Of a stretch of 24,999 nucleotides of DNA, positions 1 through 7,229 are shown in pieces. The DNA is taken from assembly GCA_003533545.1 (NCBI GenBank), contig DQEK01000423.1:1-24999 (forward strand), read 5' to 3'. A program made the position numbers and the translations under genes. Source of the DNA: Acidobacteriota bacterium (GTDB lineage Bacteria; Acidobacteriota; Vicinamibacteria; Vicinamibacterales; UBA8438). Positions within the stretch are counted from its first letter, which is position 1. Every line of letters begins with the position of its first letter. Under the pieces are notes generated by a model, which saw only the letters and a program-made list of their open reading frames with translations, searched no databases and was not told the DNA's origin.

Positions 1-101
1 CGATTCCGAACCGGGGCCGCGCACCAGACGAAAGCAACGTTGAAGCCGCCCCATTATATGTCGGAGTGTCGGCCGCTCTTCACAGAATGGCTTCCGACTG
101 G
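1..101. other. Non-coding flank after the DUF5916 gene
   Basis: About 100 bases downstream of the first gene's stop. No gene, repeat or terminator-like hairpin with a T-run was seen. Confidence 0.4.
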
Positions 102-3100
102 TCAATAACGGAACAGATACGAGATTTTGGTGAAGAACGCGCGGTTGGTCCTTAGTAGATCGGTGGTGAAGAACTCCGAGTTTCCGAGATAGGCTGCGTT
201 GCCGCTGGCGTCTTCAATAAGGTCGCCCTGCTGGTAGTGATCATCGTAGCCAACATAGAACACCGTGCCTGAGTTAACGCGGTAGGTCAGGAGCAGGTTC
301 GCGCCAACCGTGTGGTCGTAGTCGTTGTATTCCAGGATGTTCCGCAACAAGAACCGTTCGGTGAACTGAAAGGTGCTCTGGGCTCGGTAGATCTTGATGT
401 CGAACACCTCGGTATCGTTGAGCGGATCCACGAGTCGACTCGTCGTGGCGCTGATTCTCGACTGCAAGCGGCTGAACGGGTTCAGGTTGAGTGAAAGGCT
501 CCCCCTTGAGCCCGTTCCAAGAAACGGGGTGTTGCTGAAATACACTTGGTCACCGAAGTTAAAGAACCCGAAGATTGAAGCCTGACGCAATGTGCTGACA
601 GAAAGACGAGCGAAGTAACCGGTCTTATCAAAGTTGACGCCGGCGAACCGCTCCATGTCCCGACTGACACCCGCACCGAGGCTTATGCTCTTTGCAAACG
701 AGAAATTCACACCGAGATTCCGATTTTCATCCTCCAAGACATCGTTGAAGTCGTAATTTCGCCCATAGCTCGCCGTTGGGCCCCAGTTGATAAGCCAGCT
801 CTCAGGCCAGAAGCGATACCCAATCTGACTCGTCAGCGCCTTCATGTCGCGACGCCGGATGAACCCGACGGCGGTGTCGAATTCGGGATCAATGGTGTAA
901 CCGGACACACCGTAGCTCAGGTTGCGTCCCTGGCTGTTTAGCGCGACGTTAAACATCTGGCCCGATGTGGCCAAAAGATCCCGATCGCGGTTCGATGACG
1001 TGATCGCCTGGAAGCCAACCGACGTCGCGTCGCTGAGACGGAAGTTGCCATCCACGCCGCCGACCCGACTGTAGGCATTACTAAACTCCCGGTCGGTGGC
1101 GATGATCCCGATGTGTGATTCCGCGTAGAGATCGTACCGGACCCGACCGATCATTACGTTGGCAGTCTGCCCGTAGGCGGGGTCGGTGACGTCGTCCAGT
1201 TTTCCTGGTGCTTCGTCGTTCGCAACCAAGAAGCCGACTGTCATATCACCGACCTTGCCGGTCACCTTGCCACCGTAGCGCGGGTCGACGATCGTCCGGG
1301 TGTGTACCAAGTTCACCGGAGCAGACAGACTGAATATCTCCTGGCCTTCAAGGAAGAACGGACGCAGCTCGGAAAAGAACAACGGAAACCGCTGATTCAC
1401 CTCGATCTGCGGTCGATCGGACTCGATCTGTGAAAAGTCGGGATTGAATGTCGCGTCGAGCGTGAGATTGGGCGTAATTCCATACTTGACGTTAAGACCG
1501 CCCTCAGGCTGTTCTTCCCGTGGGAACCCGCCGGTCGCCGTGTCGAGATTCCCGACCTGCACCGCTGTGACGGTCGGCAGAATTTCCAGGTTGCGGCTAG
1601 TCGACAGTCCACTGAGGCCTTCAAGCAACCCCATCTGCGGCAGGAAACCGCTGACATCACGCGAGGTCGGCGCCCAGACGGCCGTTTCATCCTTGCCCCT
1701 GATCGACCGAGCGATCTGGAAACCCCAGCGGTGGGCTTGGCCACCGCCGACCGACGGATAGCGCAAACTTTTGAACGGAATCGCCATCTCGGCGGTCCAC
1801 CCATCCTCGACGAGGGTGCCACCAGAGTCGAACAGCGCATCCCAGGATGAGTCGCCGCGCGGCGCGCTAGTGGAGCCACCCGACATACCACCCATCATGG
1901 AGCTCCTGCCGCCGCGGCTTCCCCCCCCACCCCGACCGGAGCCACCGCCGCTGGAACCCATCAGCGAGTCGCCCTGAACACCATACCCGTTGAGCGTGAA
2001 GACGTAGGCCCGCTGCTGGTCGAGGAACGTGTCGAAATAGAACGAGATCGTGTCGTCACGATAATTGGCTTGGTCACGGTCGACCCGATTGGCCCGCACC
2101 ATGCTCGGATCGCTATAGTGCGCGTACAAGCCAAAGTACAAATGGGTGTCGTCGTACGCAACATAGACCTCGGTGTCCTCCGTCGCCGGCGCTCCTTCGA
2201 TTGGGTTCCGCTGAACGAACTCGGTGATTCGGGTGGCACGCTGCCAGATCGCATCGTCGAGCTGGCCATCGATTAACGGCACTTCATCGGCACGCCCGGC
2301 GGTCACACTGACGCGTCCCGTCAAAATGCCGGCCGACACAGCAGTCCCTGGCGCAGGCGCGGGAGGTGCCTCAGTCGCCCGCGGACTCACACCAAAATTC
2401 CCGACTTCCCCTGGGGCAACGCGCTCCGCGTCGGAAGCCCTCTCCGCCAGCGCCGCCTGGTTGTCCCGGGGCAAAGTGATGCCGCCCGCTACTGGCTCCG
2501 ACGAACCCGGAGCCGGTATCCGCGCAGGAGTGGAACGTAGCGTAGTGTCCAACTGCACATCCGTCGTCAGTTCTCTGGCGATCTGATCCTGCAAATCGAA
2601 GATTTGAGCGAGGGCCCCATCAGCCTTCAGCGTCTGAACTACGACTCCGCTTTCAGCGTCGACCATGCGGGCCGTGATGCGAAGCTGATCACCAAGGCGC
2701 TGATAGCCGCCAGTCACGACCCACCTCGCGCCAAGCTTGCGACCCAGTGCCAACGTCGCCAGGTCGTCGATCTCGCTTCCTTGTCCGTCCAGCAGTGACT
2801 GGACCTGCTCCCGGGCGATCACGGTTAACAGCGCCTGTGACTCCAAGTCGGCCATGACGGTCTCAGCGATACCATCACCAATCCAGTCATCGGCATCGTC
2901 GCCCGAGATGTTCGTGAACGGAATGACCGCGACTGTCCCGGGGTCGGTGTCGGTCTCCGCGGCCGACTGGACAGCACGAGGGGTCGGGGCCAATTGCATG
3001 CCCGGCCCGGTCTCCACCCCAGGCCACAGCAGGCCACCGGCGGCCGCGTTAACCGCCAGCATCGAAACCGCAACTCCCTGGAAGCTCAACGAAAGGATTC

Positions 3101-3134
3101 GCATCGGGTTTTTGCTCTGACTGCCGACAAACAA
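102..3134 (-). CDS. Outer-membrane DUF5916 barrel protein with N-terminal TolB/FlgO-like and CBM9-like domains
   Basis: The first possible start is TTG at 3134 (1010 residues). ATG at 3104 (residue 11) is an equally good start and puts a hydrophobic export segment at the N-terminus; neither has a clear Shine-Dalgarno. Residues about 65-195 resemble TolB/FlgO-like domains (motifs VAVIPFTNISG, GDGIAETVMADL, ARWVVTGGYQ). A Pro/Ala-rich linker follows. Residues about 286-470 resemble a CBM9-like carbohydrate-binding domain (IDGQLDDAIW, DDTHLYFGLYAH), interrupted at about 391-422 by a Gly/Ser/Arg/Met-rich stretch. The rest, to the C-terminus, resembles the DUF5916 beta-barrel (FPLFFSELRPFFLEGQEIF) and ends in SYLFRY, the aromatic end expected of an outer-membrane barrel. 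DUF5916 proteins are large outer-membrane proteins, often beside peptidases, of unknown substrate. The family call is firm; the role is not known. Its 3' neighbour lies outside the window, and leuB is 99 bp upstream on the same strand. Confidence 0.85.
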   Translation of the reverse strand: MFVGSQSKNPMRILSLSFQGVAVSMLAVNAAAGGLLWPGVETGPGMQLAPTPRAVQSAAETDTDPGTVAVIPFTNISGDDADDWIGDGIAETVMADLESQALLTVIAREQVQSLLDGQGSEIDDLATLALGRKLGARWVVTGGYQRLGDQLRITARMVDAESGVVVQTLKADGALAQIFDLQDQIARELTTDVQLDTTLRSTPARIPAPGSSEPVAGGITLPRDNQAALAERASDAERVAPGEVGNFGVSPRATEAPPAPAPGTAVSAGILTGRVSVTAGRADEVPLIDGQLDDAIWQRATRITEFVQRNPIEGAPATEDTEVYVAYDDTHLYFGLYAHYSDPSMVRANRVDRDQANYRDDTISFYFDTFLDQQRAYVFTLNGYGVQGDSLMGSSGGGSGRGGGGSRGGRSSMMGGMSGGSTSAPRGDSSWDALFDSGGTLVEDGWTAEMAIPFKSLRYPSVGGGQAHRWGFQIARSIRGKDETAVWAPTSRDVSGFLPQMGLLEGLSGLSTSRNLEILPTVTAVQVGNLDTATGGFPREEQPEGGLNVKYGITPNLTLDATFNPDFSQIESDRPQIEVNQRFPLFFSELRPFFLEGQEIFSLSAPVNLVHTRTIVDPRYGGKVTGKVGDMTVGFLVANDEAPGKLDDVTDPAYGQTANVMIGRVRYDLYAESHIGIIATDREFSNAYSRVGGVDGNFRLSDATSVGFQAITSSNRDRDLLATSGQMFNVALNSQGRNLSYGVSGYTIDPEFDTAVGFIRRRDMKALTSQIGYRFWPESWLINWGPTASYGRNYDFNDVLEDENRNLGVNFSFAKSISLGAGVSRDMERFAGVNFDKTGYFARLSVSTLRQASIFGFFNFGDQVYFSNTPFLGTGSRGSLSLNLNPFSRLQSRISATTSRLVDPLNDTEVFDIKIYRAQSTFQFTERFLLRNILEYNDYDHTVGANLLLTYRVNSGTVFYVGYDDHYQQGDLIEDASGNAAYLGNSEFFTTDLLRTNRAFFTKISYLFRY

Positions 3135-3232
3135 CGAACCCGACTACGGGCGTGGGGCCAAACCCGGGGAGCCCCGCCCAACACCAGCGGAAAACCCGGC
3201 ACCAGACTAGACGGCACCACCCGCAGTTTAGT

Positions 3233-4309
3233 TTACCCAGACACCTGGACTCGAGTGAGAATTTCCCGTGCCATCATCGAGCCGCCGACGGCTTCGCCGC
3301 TGCCCGAAGACACCAAGTCGGCAGTGCGATACCCGGCCGCAAGAGCACCGCCAATCGCCTGGTCAACGGCCTCGGCCTCTGGCCCGGCGCCCAGCGCGTG
3401 CCGTAGTAGCATCGCCACCGATGCAATGGCCCCAATCGGATTAGCGATGTCTTTCCCGGCGATGGTCGGAGCCGAACCATGGACCGGCTCGAACAACCCC
3501 CCACGCCCACCGACGCTGGCTGACGGCAAGAGCCCGAGGGAGCCCACTACGGCACCCGCTTCATCAGACAGGATGTCACCGAACAGATTGCCAGACAGCA
3601 CGACATCAAACTGTAGGGGGTTAGTCGCAAGCAGTAACGCGCACGAGTCGACGTACTGGTGCTGAAGTCTTACGTCCGGGTAGCGAGTGCCGACCTCTGT
3701 GACCACCTCCCGCCACAGGCGCGAGGTCTCGAGTACGTTCGCTTTGTCGACCGAAGTGACCAGGCCGCGGCGGGTCACCGCGCTCTTGAACGCGACCTCC
3801 GCAATTCGCTCGACCTCAGCACGCGAGTAGCGCATTGTGTTGAACGCTGACTCCCCATCACCAGCCGTTCCACGGGGTTCACCGTAATAGATGCCTCCGG
3901 TCAGTTCCCGGACGATGAGCAGGTCAGCGCCGGTCACGAGCTCGGGCTTGAAAGCACCACCATTCTCAAGTCCCGGCCACACCTTCGCCGGTCGGAGGTT
4001 CGCGAACACACCAAGCGCCTGACGCAACTGTAACAACGCCGTTTCCGGACGTTGCTCGCTTGGAGAACTGTCGAACGCCGGGTCCCCAACGGCACCGAGC
4101 AGTACCGCATCCGCTGCCAAACACGCCTCACGCGTCTCGTTCGGTAACGGCAGCCCACCACCCCTGAGCGCAGCGCCGCCGATCGGGTGTGACGTGATAG
4201 TGAACGTGTGTCCAAAACGGGACGCGACGGCGCGCAGCACCTGCTCAGCCGCAGCGGTCACTTCCGGGCCAATGCCGTCACCCGGCAACACCACGACGGA
4301 AGCTTGCAT
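3233..4309 (-). CDS. leuB: 3-isopropylmalate dehydrogenase
   Basis: Oxidatively decarboxylates 3-isopropylmalate to 2-ketoisocaproate, the third step of leucine synthesis, in the cytoplasm. The 358-residue length is normal. Visible motifs are GDGIGPEV (10-17), ELTGGIYYGEPRG (135-147, catalytic Tyr), SVDKAN (186-191, catalytic Lys189), and metal-binding acidic residues Asp221 and Asp245/Asp249 (SGNLFGDILSDEAG). The nucleotide-binding loop reads HGSAPTIAGK (278-287). The usual sequence is HGSAPDIAGK, so the Asp that holds the NAD ribose hydroxyls is Thr282 here. ATG start at 4309, only 11 bp after the leuA stop, so it is almost certainly cotranscribed and translationally linked with leuA. Its own Shine-Dalgarno is weak. 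Family assignment is very secure; cofactor preference is open. Confidence 0.96.
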   Translation of the reverse strand: MQASVVVLPGDGIGPEVTAAAEQVLRAVASRFGHTFTITSHPIGGAALRGGGLPLPNETREACLAADAVLLGAVGDPAFDSSPSEQRPETALLQLRQALGVFANLRPAKVWPGLENGGAFKPELVTGADLLIVRELTGGIYYGEPRGTAGDGESAFNTMRYSRAEVERIAEVAFKSAVTRRGLVTSVDKANVLETSRLWREVVTEVGTRYPDVRLQHQYVDSCALLLATNPLQFDVVLSGNLFGDILSDEAGAVVGSLGLLPSASVGGRGGLFEPVHGSAPTIAGKDIANPIGAIASVAMLLRHALGAGPEAEAVDQAIGGALAAGYRTADLVSSGSGEAVGGSMMAREILTRVQVSG

Positions 4310-4320
4310 AGCGGAATGTC

Positions 4321-5499
4321 TTACGCGGCACCGGCGGCTTGGCGCGTGTGAACCTCAGCGATGATCGCCGAAAGATCACTGTCCTCAACCGTTTTCTGCC
4401 GATCAGCAAGGTCAATCATCGCACGATAGACTCGATCGAGCTCAAGTCGACTTAGCTCAACGCCCAATTGTTCACACCGCTGCTTCACGGCGTGCCTGCC
4501 CGAATGCTTGCCAAGTACTAGAGTGGATTGGGCAACTCCAACATCGGCCGGCCGCATGATCTCGTAGGTCCGTCGGTCTTTAATGACACCGTCCTGATGG
4601 ATACCAGCCTCATGCGCAAACGCGTTGCGTCCGACTATCGCCTTGTTGGATTGCACCGGCTCCCGCGTTAACTCCGATAGCATTTGGCTGGTCGAGAAGA
4701 TCGCCGTGGTATCGATGCCGGTCGTGTAAGGCACGAGGTCACCGCGCACCCGCGTGACCATGACGATCTCCTCAAGGGAGGCATTACCAGCCCGCTCCCC
4801 AACACCGTTGATGGTGCACTCCACCTGACGGCACCCACCGCGTACGGCCGCCAGTGAATTCGCTACGGCAAGTCCCAGATCGTCGTGACAATGGGTACTA
4901 AACACGGCCTTGTCCGAGTTGGGAACTCGCTCGATGAGGTCCGTGAAGAACTGTTGAATTTCGTCTGGCGTGCAATAACCAACCGTGTCTGGCAGGTTGA
5001 CGGTCGTGGCGCCGCAAGCGATCGCCGTCTCTACGATCCGGCACAAGAAATCGAGGTCGCTCCGTGTCGCATCCTCGGCGGAAAACTCGACATCGTCGGT
5101 AAAACCGCGCGCGAGTGACACGTTGTCGACCACCGACTGCAGGCACTCCTCACGAGAGATGCGGAGCTTGCGCTCAAGATGCAGGTCAGACGTGGCAATG
5201 AATGTATGGATGCGTGCACGCTCCGCCGCTTTCACCGACTCGGCGACACACTCTATGTCCGCACGATCGCAACGGGCGAGTCCGGCGATCACCGGACCTT
5301 TGATCTCCGACGCGATCAGCTGTACCGCTTCGGCGTCGTCACTCGAGGCGATGGGAAAACCGGCCTCGAGCACATCCACCCCCAGGGTCTGGAGCTGCCG
5401 CGCAAGCTTCAGCTTTTCCGGAGTGTTCATGGAAAAGCCGGGGGCCTGCTCGCCGTCCCGTAAGGTGGTATCGAAGATAATCAGCTTGTCGTCGGCCAC
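4321..5499 (-). CDS. leuA: 2-isopropylmalate synthase, short form without regulatory domain
   Basis: Condenses acetyl-CoA with 2-ketoisovalerate, the committed step of leucine synthesis. The frame opens at 5532, but GTG at 5499 is the better start: AAGGAG lies 7 nt before it and the conserved N-terminus (KLIIFDTTLRDGEQAPGFS) begins right after it, giving 392 residues. HMGL-like barrel motifs are present: TTLRDGEQ (11-18, Arg14 and metal Asp15), STHCHDDLGLA (201-211, His203/His205), NGVGERAGNASLEE (231-244), and HEAGIHQDGV (296-305) with LGKHSGRHAVKQR in the linker region. The protein stops at about the point where the catalytic half ends in longer family members (around 500-525 residues), so the C-terminal leucine-binding domain is absent. 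The stop is intact and leuB follows after 11 bp, leaving no room for a lost domain. Homocitrate or citramalate synthase is a weaker alternative, given the leuBCD context. Confidence 0.93.
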   Translation of the reverse strand: MADDKLIIFDTTLRDGEQAPGFSMNTPEKLKLARQLQTLGVDVLEAGFPIASSDDAEAVQLIASEIKGPVIAGLARCDRADIECVAESVKAAERARIHTFIATSDLHLERKLRISREECLQSVVDNVSLARGFTDDVEFSAEDATRSDLDFLCRIVETAIACGATTVNLPDTVGYCTPDEIQQFFTDLIERVPNSDKAVFSTHCHDDLGLAVANSLAAVRGGCRQVECTINGVGERAGNASLEEIVMVTRVRGDLVPYTTGIDTTAIFSTSQMLSELTREPVQSNKAIVGRNAFAHEAGIHQDGVIKDRRTYEIMRPADVGVAQSTLVLGKHSGRHAVKQRCEQLGVELSRLELDRVYRAMIDLADRQKTVEDSDLSAIIAEVHTRQAAGAA

Positions 5500-5615
5500 G
5501 GTGTCTCTCCTTGTCGTCCGTGTGCAGCCCACGGCACACCCTCCTACTTCAAGGGCGACACGTTATAATGTCAAGATTATAATGTTTACAACATAATAAT
5601 AAATAATTATAAACT
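5500..5615. promoter_or_regulatory. Divergent leuA / lysR promoter region, AT-rich island
   Basis: A 116-bp gap separates the two divergent starts. From 5561 to 5615 only 9 of 55 bases are G or C, against a GC-rich background. A minus-strand promoter for leuA fits well: TTGTAA (5591-5586), a 17-bp spacer, TTATAA (5568-5563). A plus-strand promoter for lysR also fits: GCGACA (5555-5560), a 17-bp spacer, TATAAT (5578-5583), with transcription starting near 5590. The two overlap, so a regulator bound here could control both. The promoter assignments are by eye and untested. Confidence 0.6.
5563..5600. promoter_or_regulatory. Candidate LysR-type operator: two interlocked inverted repeats
   Basis: The first repeat is perfect: TTATAAT (5563-5569), 6-bp spacer, ATTATAA (5576-5582). 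The second is ATTATAATGTT (5576-5586), a TAC spacer, and AACATAATAAT (5590-5600), with 10 of 11 positions paired. They share the half-site at 5576-5582, and TTATAATGT also recurs directly at 5563 and 5577. LysR-type regulators bind dyad T-N11-A type sites, often as a pair of adjacent sites at divergent promoters. The arrangement overlaps both predicted promoters. That the neighbouring LysR protein binds here is inference. Confidence 0.6.
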
Positions 5616-6521
5616 ATGGCCGATATGGAACTGGCCGAACTCCAAGTCTTTCAGGCGGTAGCCACGGAGCACAGTTTTTCCCGGGCCGCAGCCCGCCTAC
5701 ATCGCACTCAGCCCGCGGTGAGCCAAGCAATCCGGCGACTTGAAGAAGAACTCGGCGAACGGCTCTTCGATCGGTCGTCCAAGAGTGGCCGGCTGACGGA
5801 GGCAGGCACCATCTTGCTCGACTATGCGGAGCGGCTGACGAGACTAAGAGACGAAGCCGAAGGCGCGGTGCGAGAGTTACAGGAACTTAGGCGCGGACGA
5901 GTCGTGATCGGCGTAAACGAGGCGGCCGTACATATTTTGCTGCCGATCGTGGTGCAGTTCCGAGAAGCGCACCCGGCCGCAGAAGTGGAAATGCGGCGCG
6001 TGCACTCCCGCCAGATACCCGGCGAGGTGCTGAATCGCAGCCTCGACTTCGGATTCGTCACCTTTGAGCCCGCCGAACGTGGATTACTCTCGGTACCACT
6101 CGGTGTCGATGAGCTGGTTATGCTGGCCCATCCGAAACACCCGCTGGCACGTCGCCGTCAGGTCACGATGGAAGAATTCGGACGGCAAACGGTCATCGCT
6201 CACAACGATTACTCACCCAGGCGAGAACGGGTGCTTCGTCTGTTCGAGGAGAAACACGCAGCGATCAATATTCAAATCTCCCTCGCAAGTCTCGACGGGA
6301 TCAAGCGCGCGGTGGAGATGGGGCTGGGTGTCGCACTGCTGCCCCGTCGCTGTGCGCTGTCTGAGATCGCGCGGAAACAACTCACCGCGGTGCGAGTTCC
6401 ACAACTGGGAATGCCGCGTGATCTACGTCTTGTGTATCGCCGAACGGGAGAGACTTCGCGAGCCGCCAGCGCGTTTCTTGACGCGGCGAGGGAACACGCA
6501 AGCGAGCAGCCAACAGCGTAG
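5616..6521 (+). CDS. LysR-family transcriptional regulator of the leu locus
   Basis: A 301-residue protein of normal LysR length. The N-terminal winged helix-turn-helix is clear: LQVFQAVATEHSFSRAAARL, then HRTQPAVSQAIRRLEEELGE and LFDR, with recognition helix at about residues 30-41. A periplasmic-binding-protein-like effector domain follows from about residue 93 (RGRVVIGVNEAAVHILLPIV) to the end. The ATG at 5616 has no Shine-Dalgarno and follows a short AT-rich leader. The gene lies on the opposite strand between leuA and leuD, divergent from leuA and convergent with leuD (29 bp between stops). Position suggests it controls leuAB, perhaps also leuCD, with a pathway intermediate such as an isopropylmalate or keto acid as effector. 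That is inference; the ligand cannot be read from the sequence. Confidence 0.92.
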   Translation: MADMELAELQVFQAVATEHSFSRAAARLHRTQPAVSQAIRRLEEELGERLFDRSSKSGRLTEAGTILLDYAERLTRLRDEAEGAVRELQELRRGRVVIGVNEAAVHILLPIVVQFREAHPAAEVEMRRVHSRQIPGEVLNRSLDFGFVTFEPAERGLLSVPLGVDELVMLAHPKHPLARRRQVTMEEFGRQTVIAHNDYSPRRERVLRLFEEKHAAINIQISLASLDGIKRAVEMGLGVALLPRRCALSEIARKQLTAVRVPQLGMPRDLRLVYRRTGETSRAASAFLDAAREHASEQPTA

Positions 6522-6550
6522 GTCCCCCCGTCCTCGACCGCGAACCAGGC

Positions 6551-7141
6551 TCAGAACCCGCGAATATAGGGCACTCGCGATGCAACGCCGCGGACGACGT
6601 CGAAGTCGTCGAGCAACATGCCAGTCGCGTCCCACGTCCCAGTCAAAAAAGCGTCACGAACGGAGTCCTCGATACCGACGCTCACGGACGTGCCATCCAC
6701 GGTGAGGGTGCGGTCTGACAGCACCAGGGTGAATCGCGCCGACGGAGTTGCCTCAACCACACTCATCAGTCGCTCGATGTCCTCATGCGAGACCGTCACG
6801 CAGGGAAGTCCGATCGCCAGCGAATTTCCACGAAAAATCTCGGAGAATGACTCTCCAACGCACGCCGAAATCCCCCATCGTTTCAAGGCTTGCGGCGCAT
6901 GCTCGCGGGACGACCCAGACCCAAAATTATCGTTAGTGAAGAGGACGTGCGCCTGTTGATAAGCCGGATTCGAAAATGGGTGGTCAGCGAGCGCCTCGCG
7001 GTCGTCCTCAAACACGTGGTCGCCAAGGCCGTCGAACGTGACCGCCTTGAGGAAACGGGCCGGGATAATCCGATCGGTGTCGATGTTGTCGCCGCGCAGC
7101 GGCAGACCAGGACCTTCGAGCCGGTCAACACACGTAGACAC
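6551..7141 (-). CDS. leuD: 3-isopropylmalate dehydratase small subunit
   Basis: Small subunit of isopropylmalate isomerase, which with LeuC converts 2- to 3-isopropylmalate. The frame opens with GTG at 7156, but GTG at 7141 is preceded by GAGGGAG at proper spacing, giving 196 residues, close to the usual 195-205. Diagnostic swivel-domain motifs are GDNIDTDRIIPARFLK near the N-terminus and FTNDNFGSGSSREHAPQALK, the substrate-binding loop characteristic of LeuD and the aconitase swivel domain. Lies 88 bp after the leuC stop on the same strand, so the pair is probably one transcript. Converges with the LysR gene. Confidence 0.95.
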   Translation of the reverse strand: MSTCVDRLEGPGLPLRGDNIDTDRIIPARFLKAVTFDGLGDHVFEDDREALADHPFSNPAYQQAHVLFTNDNFGSGSSREHAPQALKRWGISACVGESFSEIFRGNSLAIGLPCVTVSHEDIERLMSVVEATPSARFTLVLSDRTLTVDGTSVSVGIEDSVRDAFLTGTWDATGMLLDDFDVVRGVASRVPYIRGF

Positions 7142-7229
7142 TGATCTCTCCCTCACACACGCGCCAGTCGTCTCTCAAACGCTGGCCTCAACACCGTAGG
7201 CGGTAAGCATAGCCCTCCAGCGATGATAG

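Noticed and set aside
3154..3175. GGGGC...GCCCC stem between leuB and the DUF5916 gene as terminator
   Set aside because: Five base pairs with a 12-base loop and no T-run on either strand; too weak to call.
5339..5539. Overlapping frames opposite leuA and leuC (for example 4985-5596 plus strand, 203 codons)
   Set aside because: Out-of-frame shadows of strongly conserved leu genes with no own signals.
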